Assembly (NCBI RefSeq): GCF_013373795.3 | Contig: NZ_CP088022.1 | Coordinates: 5,642,001-5,706,000, forward strand | Direction: 5' to 3' | Length of the DNA: 64,000 nt | Source: Bradyrhizobium quebecense | Lineage (GTDB): Bacteria > Pseudomonadota > Alphaproteobacteria > Rhizobiales > Xanthobacteraceae | Part shown: in pieces, positions 9,199 through 18,089 of the stretch | How positions within the stretch are numbered: position 1 is the stretch's first letter | Layout: each line of letters starts with the position of its first letter | The notes under the pieces: generated by a model | Databases searched by the model: none | What the model saw: the letters and a program-made list of their open reading frames with translations, nothing else | What the model was told of the DNA's origin: nothing | Program-made: the position numbers and the translations under genes

Positions 9199-10055
9199 CC
9201 AGGTGGCGTCACCTCCAGCGACAGGCGATCGAGCGGGCTCTGCGTCGCTCGGATCGTATCGGTGGCGACCTGCGTGTAGCGCGCTGTCGACGACAAATTA
9301 TTGTGCCCGAGCAAGACCTGGATGATCCGGATATCGGTTCCGTTCTCGAGAAGATGTGTCGCGAAGCTGTGGCGCAGCGTGTGCAGCGTGACGCGCTTGG
9401 TCAGGCCCGCAGCCTTCACCGCCGACCGGCAGGCGGCATGCAGCACGGTCTGATCGATCGGATGATCTTCGTCACGACCAGGGAACAGATAAAGCCGCGG
9501 CCGGGCGAGCCGCCAGTAGGTGCGCAGGATGCCCAGCAGCTGGGGCGACAGCATCACGTTGCGATCCTTCGCGCCCTTGCCGTGGCGCACCTGGATGACG
9601 CCGCGGGCGCTGTCGATGTCTTCGATCCGCAGTCCCGCAACCTCCGAGGCCCTGAGCCCGGCCGCATAGGCGGTGGTGAGCGCGGCGCGGCTCTTCAGGC
9701 TCGATACCGCTTCAAGAAACTGAACCACTTCGTCGGCGCTGAGAACGACCGGCAGCTTGCGCGGTTCTCGCGCATAGGGAATGCGCTCTGGGATGAGCGC
9801 CTCGCCGAGCGTGACGCCGTAGAAAAACCGTAGCGCACAGACGATCTGGTTCAGCGCCGGCCATGAGATGCCGGTCGAGACCAAATGCACCTGGAAGGCG
9901 CGGACGTCTTCCAGCTCTAACCGGTCAGGCGATCGGCCAAAATAGCGGCTGAACTTCGAAACCGCGCTGATGTAGGATCTTTGCGTCGCCGGCGACAGAT
10001 TGCGGACGGTCATGTCTTCGATCATGCGGCGGCGAAGAGGGCTCAAATCGGCCAT
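9195..10055 (-). CDS. Tyrosine recombinase (XerC/D-like), right-arm copy, intact
   Basis: 286 residues from the ATG at 10055 (CAGGAG upstream); a longer reading from 10097 is possible but lacks a ribosome-binding site. N-terminal SAM-like DNA-binding domain (about residues 1-90). The catalytic domain has Arg in [22 protein letters not shown] with the H-x-x-R pair, the second His in LLGHNNL, and Tyr in STARYTQV. This is the complete R-H-R-H-Y set. The stop overlaps the transposase start. It lets the left copy be recognised as a one-base frameshift. Confidence 0.93.
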   Translation of the reverse strand: MADLSPLRRRMIEDMTVRNLSPATQRSYISAVSKFSRYFGRSPDRLELEDVRAFQVHLVSTGISWPALNQIVCALRFFYGVTLGEALIPERIPYAREPRKLPVVLSADEVVQFLEAVSSLKSRAALTTAYAAGLRASEVAGLRIEDIDSARGVIQVRHGKGAKDRNVMLSPQLLGILRTYWRLARPRLYLFPGRDEDHPIDQTVLHAACRSAVKAAGLTKRVTLHTLRHSFATHLLENGTDIRIIQVLLGHNNLSSTARYTQVATDTIRATQSPLDRLSLEVTPPG

Positions 10056-10180
10056 CTCGATACTCCTGTCTGAGGGGGTGGGCTCCAACACCCACATCCT
10101 CTCAGCCAGGAGGCGATCTATGCCACCTTGCCCCCTACGCCGCGGCAGCGGCTTAGTTCAATCCCTATTGAGTACAAACC

Positions 10181-11218
10181 CTAGACCAGTCCGGCAGCGT
10201 AAAGCGCTTTTGCGACCGGCTCGAAATACTCTGTAGGAACCGGGTTGCCCAGCCTTGCTTTGCCGAGGAGCTGGTGCGCCAGGATGTCGTCATCTACAAT
10301 ACGGAGGCGGAGCGCGCGCGCCTCATGAAGCAGCTGTGACGCAGCGTCGCCTTCGCCACGGCAGACCAGGATCGGCACGCCGGTTTCGCCGCGAACATAG
10401 CGCAACCCAATCAAGGTTGCCGCTCCCCTCAATATCAAAGTGGCGCGATGGACGCCGAGCGGAGCCTCGTTCGCCGCCTCCTGCCGCAGACGGCGGTGCT
10501 CACGCTTTATCTGCGGATTGCCTTGCTGTTCCTTGTTCTCGCGCTTGGCCTCGGTTTCCGTCATGCGCATGTCCTGCAGAAACAACCAGCGCTGGATCAG
10601 AAGGTCGGCCAATCCGCCGACCAGAAAAGCCGCAGCGGCAATTCCGGTTAGCAGTTTGACCTCGGTGAAGACGAAGCCAAGACAGCCCATGCCGCAGACC
10701 GGCAGGTACACCAGCGTCTTCCAGCTTGCCATCACGGTGAGGAACAAACTCGTCCCGAGGACCACCACCTTGACCAGCGTCTTGCCAAGTTCGATCAACG
10801 AACGTTTCGATGCGATCCGCTTCAGGCCCTTGACGGGATCCAATTTCTCCAGCTTCGGCTTGAGCGGCTCCGAGGCAAACATAAAGCCGCCATTGGCCAG
10901 GATATTCGCCAACAGGGCCGCTGCCACGGCACAGGCGAGCAATGGCGCGACGGCTGCCAGCGAAAGCTCCAGCAAGCCACTGAGCGCTTGCGGGACCGCG
11001 CTCGTGAACGGCTGCTCCTGCACTTTGTCGATCAGCCGGACCGTTTCGTGCCACTTGTCTTCGATCGGCCCGGCTCTCCACCACAGACAGCCGAAACCGG
11101 CGCATGCGCTGACACCGCTCACCAAATCGGAGCTGCGCGCGCTCTGCCCCTTCTTGCGCGCATCGCGCAGCTTCTTGGGAGTTGGAGGTAGCTTTTTCTC
11201 CTCGCTCGAGCCGCTCAT
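10181..11218 (-). CDS. rhcU: T3SS export apparatus switch protein RhcU (SctU/FlhB/YscU family)
   Basis: 345 residues. SctU sits in the inner membrane and its cytoplasmic domain switches substrate class. The N-terminus [18 protein letters not shown] is the family hallmark. Hydrophobic segments lie near 33-49, 85-110, 149-165 and 178-206, followed by the linker [15 protein letters not shown] and a cytoplasmic domain with [14 protein letters not shown]. The usual auto-cleavage box NPTH should stand directly before this, but residues 264-267 read RGAA. The start overlaps the rhcT stop (ATGA). It is the last gene of the operon and ends 15 nt before the IS block. Full length otherwise. Confidence 0.93.
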   Translation of the reverse strand: MSGSSEEKKLPPTPKKLRDARKKGQSARSSDLVSGVSACAGFGCLWWRAGPIEDKWHETVRLIDKVQEQPFTSAVPQALSGLLELSLAAVAPLLACAVAAALLANILANGGFMFASEPLKPKLEKLDPVKGLKRIASKRSLIELGKTLVKVVVLGTSLFLTVMASWKTLVYLPVCGMGCLGFVFTEVKLLTGIAAAAFLVGGLADLLIQRWLFLQDMRMTETEAKRENKEQQGNPQIKREHRRLRQEAANEAPLGVHRATLILRGAATLIGLRYVRGETGVPILVCRGEGDAASQLLHEARALRLRIVDDDILAHQLLGKARLGNPVPTEYFEPVAKALYAAGLV

Positions 11219-12036
11219 TTCAAGAGCTTCTTCAGATATTCCAGCACGTTGTCCGACGTGAGGATCTCAGTTCCCGCGTATTCAAGAAGATAGACGGTGT
11301 AGCTGACCATGATGAGACCGAAGGCGACATTCTTGATCGTCGGAGAGAGATCGTTCAACTTGAGCTGCGATGCAAAGCGCCCCAGCATCATGACCGATAC
11401 ATCGATCAGCAGCAGCAGGACCAGCACCGGCCCGGCGACCAGAAGCGTCGTCAGCATAATGTGATCGAGTAGGCTCAGACATTGCATTGCCCCTTGCGCC
11501 GTCACCGCGGGCAGAAACTGATACACGGGCCAGATCCGGTAGCTGCCATAAAGGCTTCTCACCATGGTCTGCAGGCCGCCCACCAGAACGAAAATCGTGA
11601 CCGCCGTGATGCCGAGAAAAAGCCCGGTTCCCGACGCTTGGCTATGCGTTGCGGGATCCTCCGCCGCCACCTGGCTCGAAATTCCCCGTTGAGTATCGAT
11701 GATGTCGCCGACCGCCTGGATACTCCATAATGGGATACTGAGCAGGATTCCGAGCAGAAGGCCGACGAACACCTCTTTCAGACCGAGCATGGTGACGCTG
11801 ACCAGTCGCGTGTTTGGATCCAGCGCCTCCAAGCCGAGCTTGATCTGCGCCAGACACGGCAGTCCGATCGCAATCGTCAGGCTTCCTCGAACCAAGCCAC
11901 TGATACGTGGCCTCGTAAAGACGGGAAGGACCAGCATGATTCCCAAGGCACGGGCCGCACCAAGACCCGTTGCGGCGACAAGTTCGATCGCGCCCTGGAC
12001 CAGAGCTTGCGCATCTGTGGGGGACAGTCCAGCCAT
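11215..12036 (-). CDS. rhcT: T3SS export apparatus protein RhcT (SctT)
   Basis: 273 residues from the ATG at 12036 ([10 protein letters not shown]); an upstream ATG at 12114 would lie inside rhcS. SctT is a multi-spanning inner-membrane component of the export gate. The sequence shows several long hydrophobic helices and the family stretches [26 protein letters not shown] and [29 protein letters not shown]. It starts 10 nt after rhcS and its stop overlaps the rhcU start. Confidence 0.93.
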   Translation of the reverse strand: MAGLSPTDAQALVQGAIELVAATGLGAARALGIMLVLPVFTRPRISGLVRGSLTIAIGLPCLAQIKLGLEALDPNTRLVSVTMLGLKEVFVGLLLGILLSIPLWSIQAVGDIIDTQRGISSQVAAEDPATHSQASGTGLFLGITAVTIFVLVGGLQTMVRSLYGSYRIWPVYQFLPAVTAQGAMQCLSLLDHIMLTTLLVAGPVLVLLLLIDVSVMMLGRFASQLKLNDLSPTIKNVAFGLIMVSYTVYLLEYAGTEILTSDNVLEYLKKLLK

Positions 12037-12046
12037 CCAGGCTCTG

Positions 12047-12322
12047 CTAGTATCTGCCGGTGAGTGCGGGAAAGTCGCTGAAGATGCGCTCGGCCTGCTC
12101 GATGAGGGGAGCACTGAGCACCGGAGAAAACCCAGCGAGGACGGCGACGACGACCAGAAGCTTCACCGTCAGGGGCAAGGTTTGATCCTGGAGCTGCGTC
12201 GCCGCCTGGATGAGGCCGATGATCAATCCGGAGACCAAGGCTGCGAGGAGCGGTGGCAGAACCCAGATCATGAACAGGACGAGCGATTCGCTCAGATGCG
12301 TGAGGATACCGGCTTCATTCAT
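12047..12322 (-). CDS. rhcS: T3SS export apparatus protein RhcS (SctS)
   Basis: 91 residues with two transmembrane helices ([30 protein letters not shown] and [16 protein letters not shown]) joined by [12 protein letters not shown], as in all SctS/FliQ proteins. It sits in the export gate with SctR and SctT. The ATG overlaps the rhcR stop (ATGA), which indicates translational coupling. Confidence 0.95.
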   Translation of the reverse strand: MNEAGILTHLSESLVLFMIWVLPPLLAALVSGLIIGLIQAATQLQDQTLPLTVKLLVVVAVLAGFSPVLSAPLIEQAERIFSDFPALTGRY

Positions 12323-12990
12323 TGTCCGCCTCCCGGCGTTGTGTAGCTCAATACCAGCCCGTGCATGAGACGTGACCAGCCATCGATGGTGACGAACAGA
12401 AAGAGCTTGAAGGGAACAGATATCACCGTCGGGGACACCATCGACATGCCCATGGCCATCAGAATCGTCGTGACGATCAGGTCGATGGTAATAAAGGGAA
12501 GATAGAGAAGAAACCCGATCTCGAAACCACGCTTGAGTTCGGAGATCAGGAAGGACGGAACCAGAATCACAAAATCATCGGCCGTAGCGCTGCCGCGCAT
12601 CTCTTCCGACCAGACATGTTCAGTCGAGGACAAGAAAAACCGGCGCTGCTCTTCATTGGTGAATTTCTTCAGATGGGCGCGCAGCGGCTCCTGTCCTTCC
12701 TTGGCGGCGGTCATCCAGTCATCGAAGGTTTGGTAGCGAAGTTGGGGATCAGTCAATCGGTTGTAGGTCTGCTCAAAGACCGGAGCGCTGATGAAGACGG
12801 TCAGAATCAGTGCCGCGCCGTACAGGACAATGTTCGGCGGTATCGATTGGGTCCCGAGCGCATTGCGAACCAGGAAGAGAACAACGGAGACCTTTATGAA
12901 GGCGGTGGTTGTGACGACGGCGAACGCGAGCAGGCCGAGGCCGACTGTCACCGCCAGAAGCGCGAGGATGCTGGGTTGAATCTCAGTCAT
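12319..12990 (-). CDS. rhcR: T3SS export apparatus protein RhcR (SctR)
   Basis: 223 residues from the ATG at 12990; readings from further upstream run inside rhcQ. It has the four-helix plan of SctR/FliP: hydrophobic N-terminal helix, TAFIKVSVVLFLVRNALGTQSIPPN, and an external loop with PLRAHLKKFTNEEQRRFF. The C-terminal family block VLVPSFLISELKRGFEIGFLLYLPFITIDL runs on to MGMSMVSP and PFKLFLFVTIDGW. SctR nucleates the export gate in the inner membrane. It overlaps rhcQ by 8 nt and rhcS by 4 nt. Confidence 0.95.
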   Translation of the reverse strand: MTEIQPSILALLAVTVGLGLLAFAVVTTTAFIKVSVVLFLVRNALGTQSIPPNIVLYGAALILTVFISAPVFEQTYNRLTDPQLRYQTFDDWMTAAKEGQEPLRAHLKKFTNEEQRRFFLSSTEHVWSEEMRGSATADDFVILVPSFLISELKRGFEIGFLLYLPFITIDLIVTTILMAMGMSMVSPTVISVPFKLFLFVTIDGWSRLMHGLVLSYTTPGGGQ

Positions 12991-14092
12991 TGACCGCCAA
13001 CCTGCCGCGTAACCTGACGGCAAGTTTCTCGCCAATCCGCACGAGGTCGCCGCGTCCAATGCGTTGGCCGTTGGCAAGGATATCGACCGGACCATCAAGC
13101 GGCCGGCCAAGTTCGAACACATGACCTTCGTTGATAGTTCGCAAGGTTCCCAGCGGCAGCGGCCAGCGGCCGCATTCAAATACAAGTGTGATCTCAAGGC
13201 TGTCGATGTCGGCTTCAGAGGGAAGCTGCTGCGCTTCTGGTTGTGTCGTCATATGTCCACTCTTCAGGGGGTGGGATTGCAAGCGGAATGGCCCCCGCAG
13301 GACCAGCCTGTCGCGGGCAATCTCGGCAGGAGCCCATAATTGGTCAGCGGCAAGGATGATCTGGCCGCAAGCGAGGGGAATTGCGTCCGGCAGCAGCGCG
13401 TCACCTTGCTGTGCTTGACGAACAAGCCCAATCGTGACGCGGAGCGAGCCAATCTGGCCTGCAACGATGACAGGCAGCTCAGAACGAAGCTTGGGCCGCT
13501 GTCGCGGCAATCGGCCAAGCAGTTCGCCGAGGGCGCTGAACGCAGGTGGAACGGGACCGTCGAGAGACGGGAATAGAAGCAGGCGAGCCTTCGCTGTAAG
13601 CGGACCATAGGAGACGTCGAATTCAATATATGGACCCGACATCACTGCTTTATGGGTGCGGATAAGCTGCAACGGCCGTTGGATCAATCTCTCCAGTGGA
13701 GCGAGCAATTGTTCAAGCGCGAGTTCAAGGATCAGCGAACGACTTGGCTCGGAAGGTAAGGTCAAACCACTCTGCACGTTCGCAATCAACGCTTCCACAA
13801 GCGAACCGGGCAAGGACAAGACGACCGTTTCGCCGCCGGCGTCAAAGACGCAGTCAAGCATCGATGCCGCAGCCGGCTCGGCCTGCCAGACCAGCCGGTT
13901 ATGATCCAGCGACAGCGGTTTATCTCCTAGATGGCTTTGCAGAGCGACGCGGAACGCTGCGATTTCATTGAGCCATGAGACCACAGCATGAGAGAGGATC
14001 AGCGCTGGTCTGAACGGTGCGGGTTCCCCCGACGATCGCGACGCACCCCTCCCTTCCACATCAGGGCGTCCTGGCGTTGGAGAAGTGGCCAT
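12983..14092 (-). CDS. rhcQ: T3SS cytoplasmic ring (C-ring/sorting platform) protein RhcQ (SctQ)
   Basis: 369 residues. SctQ forms the cytoplasmic pods of the sorting platform, like FliM/FliN. The long N-terminal part is weakly conserved. The C-terminus (about residues 295-365) is a SpoA/FliN domain with LEITLVFECGRWPLPLGTLRTINEGHVFELGRPLDGPVDILANGQRIGRGDLVRIGEKLAVRL, the clearest evidence. The start overlaps the y4yJ stop by one base (TGATG) and the stop overlaps the rhcR start. Confidence 0.9.
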   Translation of the reverse strand: MATSPTPGRPDVEGRGASRSSGEPAPFRPALILSHAVVSWLNEIAAFRVALQSHLGDKPLSLDHNRLVWQAEPAAASMLDCVFDAGGETVVLSLPGSLVEALIANVQSGLTLPSEPSRSLILELALEQLLAPLERLIQRPLQLIRTHKAVMSGPYIEFDVSYGPLTAKARLLLFPSLDGPVPPAFSALGELLGRLPRQRPKLRSELPVIVAGQIGSLRVTIGLVRQAQQGDALLPDAIPLACGQIILAADQLWAPAEIARDRLVLRGPFRLQSHPLKSGHMTTQPEAQQLPSEADIDSLEITLVFECGRWPLPLGTLRTINEGHVFELGRPLDGPVDILANGQRIGRGDLVRIGEKLAVRLRGRLAVND

Positions 14093-14628
14093 CAGGTCGG
14101 CTCGCCTCCCACTTGGCGATCTGATCCCCTCCGGTACCGAAGCACGACCTCATCATCGGCTTCAATTTCGGCCGCAGCTTCGCAATGCGCGTCGGTCATG
14201 CGCTGAACGTCGCGCTCGATCTCTTGCCATTTTTGGCTCGCCGTTGAACGTTTGGCCCAGAGGGTCCGCGCCTCAAGAACGGCAGCCTCGGCCTGGTCTT
14301 GAGCGGAACGTGCCTCATCAAACGCCCGTTGCGTCGCTGCGATCTCCTCTGTGAGCCGCCCAATGATGAGATGGTGGCGCCGCTCGAGGTCGGCGACCGA
14401 TATCGCATCGGCCGACAACATTTCCCGATAAAGCTCGGCTTCAACCCTTGCGCGGCGTCGTTCGGCATTTGCAAGATGCTTGGAAGCCTGTTCGACGGCA
14501 TCAACCGCGATGTGGCGCCTGGTTTCCATGTTGGACAGTTCACGAAGGGCGCTTCGCTCCCTCATGTCCTTGACGAGCCGCAGTTTAGACGCATGAACGC
14601 CATTCAGGCGGTCAGACGTGACATCCAT
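14092..14628 (-). CDS. y4yJ: T3SS stalk protein, Y4yJ/SctO-like
   Basis: 178 residues, almost entirely charged alpha helix: alternating Ala, Glu, Arg and Lys with heptad spacing, for instance NAERRRARVEAELYREML and AEAAVLEARTLWAKRS. No catalytic motif is visible. Between the ATPase and SctQ genes this is the usual place for SctO (YscO/FliJ), the coiled-coil stalk entering the ATPase pore. Position and coiled coil, not sequence identity, support the call. The start overlaps the rhcN end by 25 nt. Confidence 0.8.
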   Translation of the reverse strand: MDVTSDRLNGVHASKLRLVKDMRERSALRELSNMETRRHIAVDAVEQASKHLANAERRRARVEAELYREMLSADAISVADLERRHHLIIGRLTEEIAATQRAFDEARSAQDQAEAAVLEARTLWAKRSTASQKWQEIERDVQRMTDAHCEAAAEIEADDEVVLRYRRGSDRQVGGEPT

Positions 14629-15953
14629 GCCACCGTCTCCTCAAAACTGCATGCCTGGTCCTGACCCTGGCGCAAAAATGCCCGCAACTCATCAATCGAG
14701 GCGATCGCCCGGTCCGTCAACGGATCGGAGCCTTGCTTGTATTCGCCGACCTTGATCAAAAACTCCGCCTCGGCGTAACGCGAGAGCAGATCACGGAAGA
14801 AGGATGCCGACTTGCGATGCGGCACAGACACGATTGCGTCCATGACGCGGCTTCGGCTCGACAACACGTCGATGGCCGGAAACTGCTCTCGCGAGGCAAG
14901 CGCGCGTGAGAGAATGATATGGCCGTCAAGAATGCCGCGCGATTCTTCGGCGATGGGATCGCCCGTGCCGTCACCTTCGACGAGCACGGTATAGAAAGCC
15001 GTGATTGAACCGTGCTCGCCCATGCCAGCACGCTCCAATAGGCCTGGCAACAGCGCGAAAACCGAGGGCGGAAATCCGCGTCGAGTCGGAGGCTCTCCTG
15101 CGGCAAGGCCGATTTCACGCATGGCGCGGCTAAAGCGCGTCAATGAATCCATCATCAGAACGACGCGCAATCCTTGATCACGAAAATATTCGGCCAGCGC
15201 GGTTGCCATATGGGCGCATTGCGCCCGCTCCATGGCCGAACTGTCGGAGGTTTCAACGACGACGACCGAACGGTGCATGGCCTCGCAAAGATGGCGCTCG
15301 ATGAATTCACGCACCTCCCGGCCACGTTCGCCGATCAGCGCGACGATGGTGACATCGGCGGCCGCGCCTTTGACGATCTGCGACATCAGCGTCGACTTGC
15401 CGCAACCAGCGTCACCATAGATTCCGATCCGCTGGCCTTCTCCACATGTCAGAAGCCCGTCCAGGACGCGAACGCCAAGCGGAAAAGGCTGTTCGATGCC
15501 GCGTCGCTTCATGGGGTTGGGCGCCCTGCCGCGCAGCGGGCGAACTTCGCCAGTCTTTATCGGGCCCCCGCCATCGAGTGGACGGCCGAAGCTGTCGATT
15601 ACGCGGCCGAGCAAATTGGGACCGACTGGCACTTCCTGCATTCGCCCGGTCGTGACCACTTCTGCACGGCTGGACAATCCGACCATGTCGCCGATCGGGG
15701 TGAGTAACACCCCGTCCGGCAATAGACCGATCACCTCGGCCTCTAGTGACCATCCGCTGCGAGGATCTTGCAGGAGGCACAATTCCCCAACACGGGCCTC
15801 CGGCAGAACGGCGTGGAGCAGCGTGCCTATTGCCCGCGTGACCCGACCACGAACGGCGCGGGTGTCGATATGCTTTGCGGAAGATCTTAAGGACGAGAGC
15901 GCGGCGTGAACATTCCCTTCCCCTGCCGCAGCCTCATGGGCTGGTCGTTGCAT
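14604..15953 (-). CDS. rhcN: T3SS ATPase RhcN (SctN)
   Basis: 449 residues from the ATG at 15953, two bases after the nolV stop; the longer frame upstream runs through nolV. An F1-beta-like hexameric ATPase that unfolds chaperoned cargo at the base of the injectisome. The Walker A is GDAGCGKST (about residues 180-188), Walker B is VVLMMDSLTRFS, and the family box is AAGEPPTRRGFPPSVFALLPGLLERAG. GDGTGDPIAEESRGILDGHIILSRALA is also present. Length and motifs are normal. Confidence 0.96.
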   Translation of the reverse strand: MQRPAHEAAAGEGNVHAALSSLRSSAKHIDTRAVRGRVTRAIGTLLHAVLPEARVGELCLLQDPRSGWSLEAEVIGLLPDGVLLTPIGDMVGLSSRAEVVTTGRMQEVPVGPNLLGRVIDSFGRPLDGGGPIKTGEVRPLRGRAPNPMKRRGIEQPFPLGVRVLDGLLTCGEGQRIGIYGDAGCGKSTLMSQIVKGAAADVTIVALIGERGREVREFIERHLCEAMHRSVVVVETSDSSAMERAQCAHMATALAEYFRDQGLRVVLMMDSLTRFSRAMREIGLAAGEPPTRRGFPPSVFALLPGLLERAGMGEHGSITAFYTVLVEGDGTGDPIAEESRGILDGHIILSRALASREQFPAIDVLSSRSRVMDAIVSVPHRKSASFFRDLLSRYAEAEFLIKVGEYKQGSDPLTDRAIASIDELRAFLRQGQDQACSFEETVAWMSRLTA

Positions 15954-15955
15954 GG

Positions 15956-16579
15956 TCACGGCTCGCTCTCCTGCGAGGACAAACCAAGGCCAAGACGAAG
16001 CGCGCGGACCTGCGCGGCAAGTCCAAGGTCGACATTGCCAAACTCGCTCCACAAAACGCACTGGTCCGCCGTCAGCGCAGGATCCGGCTCAATCCTGACC
16101 TTAGGTCGGTCGTCAAGTCCATCGTAGGCCGCGAACTCACTGGCCAGCAGATCGGCTTTCAGGGGCGATACGTGAAGGCACACTTCCGTGTTCTTATACT
16201 TTTGCTCGATGGCGTGACGAACGGCCCGCACCAGCATCTCGCTCGGCTCAAAGGCACCCAGCAAATTGCTCACGATCTCAATGACCAACTGCGGCAATTC
16301 CTGATCCAGAGCGGCCTTTCGCTGCGCCAGTTCACAAACAGCCTGCGCGATCAGCCGTGTCATTTCCTCCGCTCCCGTCTTTTTGCCCTCGGCATGGCCG
16401 CGCATCCGTTCCAGCTCAAAAGCTTTGCGTCCCCAGCTACGAACGCGCTGCAGATGTCGCTCGGCAGCGGCGAGCGCTTGCACGGCATCGTGCCAAACCT
16501 TGAGTTCGGCTGCCCGTATCAGGGGCCCGAGCGGGCGAATCCGCGGCGCCACCGGCAATGCTGGGACATCGGCGGTCAT
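15956..16579 (-). CDS. nolV: T3SS ATPase-regulator/stator protein NolV (SctL)
   Basis: 207 residues from the ATG at 16579, which overlaps the nolU stop (ATGA); an upstream ATG would lie inside nolU. The central part is helical and charged (about residues 40-110), followed by a compact C-terminal domain with HAIEQKYKNTEVCLHVSPLKAD and VRIEPDPALTADQCVLWSEFGNVDLGLAAQ. This is the HrpE/YscL/FliH plan: SctL dimers connect the SctN ATPase to the SctQ pods. Neighbours on both sides fit. Confidence 0.9.
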   Translation of the reverse strand: MTADVPALPVAPRIRPLGPLIRAAELKVWHDAVQALAAAERHLQRVRSWGRKAFELERMRGHAEGKKTGAEEMTRLIAQAVCELAQRKAALDQELPQLVIEIVSNLLGAFEPSEMLVRAVRHAIEQKYKNTEVCLHVSPLKADLLASEFAAYDGLDDRPKVRIEPDPALTADQCVLWSEFGNVDLGLAAQVRALRLGLGLSSQESEP

Positions 16580-17208
16580 CCCCTGGCAACCTCCGTCCTC
16601 AAATGAGCCATGACCAAGGAAAGCAGCGGGCCTGCGGCACAACGGTAGTCGGCGGCCGGATTGTCCGCGGCGGTCCCAACGGGCAAGCGTAGAAGCACGC
16701 GGGTACGCTCAAGCGCTGGAGCCTCGTCGAGCCAGGCGCCGAGACAGACGTGCCCATCATGTTCAATCTGTCGCGATAGTTGCTCCGGGTCGGCAATGGG
16801 CGTCGTTGCGACCGCGCTTGATAAATGCCGGATCCCAAAAGCATGCGCTTCGGCACCGATCAGTTCGACCAAAATTGATAGATCGTGCCTTGAAACCAGC
16901 TTCAGGACCGAGCGCGCATGCCAGATACTACCTGCGAGCAGGGCAGCTCGACGCGGATCATGCCCGAGCAGCAGGTCTTCGTTCCAGTTGGCTCCGCTCA
17001 CATCGACTTCGCCGCCAAGCAGCAGCCCGGCCAGTTTTGGCTGCAGTCTGGAACTCTGCTGTAGCCGCAGCAACGTGGGAGGCGACAGCAGCGGATCAAG
17101 GCGCGCAGCAAAGCGGCTCGGATGGATGGAGGCAACAAGCTCGCGCAGCCGATCGGAAGCCAACATGGACGAACGATTGGATTCGGTGAATGACATCGAT
17201 GCCGACAT
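16576..17208 (-). CDS. nolU: T3SS sorting-platform protein NolU (SctK-like)
   Basis: 210 residues. No enzymatic motif is visible; the sequence is Leu/Ala/Arg-rich with the blocks RFAARLDPLLSPPTLLRLQQSSRLQPKLAGLLL and HDLSILVELIGAEAHAFGIRHLS. Its place between the SctJ lipoprotein and SctL genes is that of rhizobial nolU, a member of the SctK group that links SctD to the sorting platform. It begins 12 nt after rhcJ and overlaps nolV by four bases. Assignment is mostly by synteny. Confidence 0.85.
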   Translation of the reverse strand: MSASMSFTESNRSSMLASDRLRELVASIHPSRFAARLDPLLSPPTLLRLQQSSRLQPKLAGLLLGGEVDVSGANWNEDLLLGHDPRRAALLAGSIWHARSVLKLVSRHDLSILVELIGAEAHAFGIRHLSSAVATTPIADPEQLSRQIEHDGHVCLGAWLDEAPALERTRVLLRLPVGTAADNPAADYRCAAGPLLSLVMAHLRTEVARG

Positions 17209-17219
17209 AAGCGTCCTGA

Positions 17220-18083
17220 CTACGTCGCATCAGGAGTGGTCTTCTTGTCAGCAGCTCTGACGGCCGGCACGCTCGAACCCCCGCCAAACATGGTCAGCTT
17301 ACGCGACGATTGTCCGAATTGACGAATACGCGCGCCCAACAACACGTAAGAGGCGATGCCGAATGCGGCGCCGGCACCGCCCACCCCGAACGCAAGCAAC
17401 GGCGTTGAAGCAAATTTTGCTGATTGAGGGGAACTGACTGCCCGTGACGACTCAAGCGGCGCCCGCTCAACCGGCACAAAGACGACCGCCACCTTGTCGT
17501 AGGAGAGCCCCTCGATGCTGTTGGCGACCAGCATCTTGATCTGCGGTAAGAGCACCGAGAGCTTCGCGTTAGAGCCATGTCGAATGAAGACCGACGCCGA
17601 GGATGGGGTCGCATCCTGCCGCAACAGATCGTTCTTCGGCAGAACGACATGAACACGCGCTGAAAGGACGCCATCGATGTTGCTGATCGTGCGGGATAAT
17701 TCTTCGCTTAGCGCATAGATGTAACGAGCGCGCTCCTCGATCGGTGAGGCAACCAGCCCCGACCCCTTGAACACCTCGCCAAGATTCTTAAAGGATTGGC
17801 GAGGCAGCCCCTCGACATTCAGCAAGTCAATCGAATACGCAAGCTGCTTTTCCTCGACCTGGATTGCGCTGGTTCCATCCTTAGCGACAACACGGACCGC
17901 ATCGACACCCTTACCAAGAAGAAGCGCGAGCATCTCATTAGCCTCACGCTCCTGAATCTTGGTATAGAGATCGGTCTTACAGCCAATCAAAGCAAGAAGG
18001 AGCGGCAGGGCAAGACAAATGCGAAGCCGCCGCCACGATCGATGGCCGCCACCGCCACGCCTCTGGACCACGTCAGTCATCAT
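17220..18083 (-). CDS. rhcJ: T3SS inner-membrane ring lipoprotein RhcJ/NolT (SctJ)
   Basis: 287 residues. The N-terminal signal ends in a lipobox LIGC, giving a lipidated Cys at about residue 35. The periplasmic ring-building domains follow (TDLYTKIQEREANEMLALLLGKGVDAVRV and LSRTISNIDGVLSARVHVVLPKND). A C-terminal transmembrane helix lies near 235-255 (LLAFGVGGAGAAFGIASYVLLG). This is the YscJ/FliF plan; SctJ forms the inner ring with SctD. It begins 6 nt after nolB. Confidence 0.95.
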   Translation of the reverse strand: MMTDVVQRRGGGGHRSWRRLRICLALPLLLALIGCKTDLYTKIQEREANEMLALLLGKGVDAVRVVAKDGTSAIQVEEKQLAYSIDLLNVEGLPRQSFKNLGEVFKGSGLVASPIEERARYIYALSEELSRTISNIDGVLSARVHVVLPKNDLLRQDATPSSASVFIRHGSNAKLSVLLPQIKMLVANSIEGLSYDKVAVVFVPVERAPLESSRAVSSPQSAKFASTPLLAFGVGGAGAAFGIASYVLLGARIRQFGQSSRKLTMFGGGSSVPAVRAADKKTTPDAT

Positions 18084-18089
18084 CCTCGC

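Larger units (their letters stand above)
3920..10166. mobile_element. 6.2-kb palindromic composite: two inverted IS91-type copies around an IS630-type transposase
   Basis: Bases 3920-6564 and the reverse complement of 7523-10166 match over their whole length (2645 and 2644 bp). The only difference I found is one extra A at about 4691 in the left arm. Each arm carries a tyrosine recombinase gene and an overlapping IS91-type transposase gene. The 958-bp centre is an IS630-type transposase whose first codons belong to the left arm. Outer arm ends read AGGGATTGAAC; GAAC is a known IS91 target tetranucleotide. No flanking target duplication was found. Left neighbours are core-like genes; on the right the block stops 15 nt from the rhcU stop codon. 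Confidence 0.9.
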
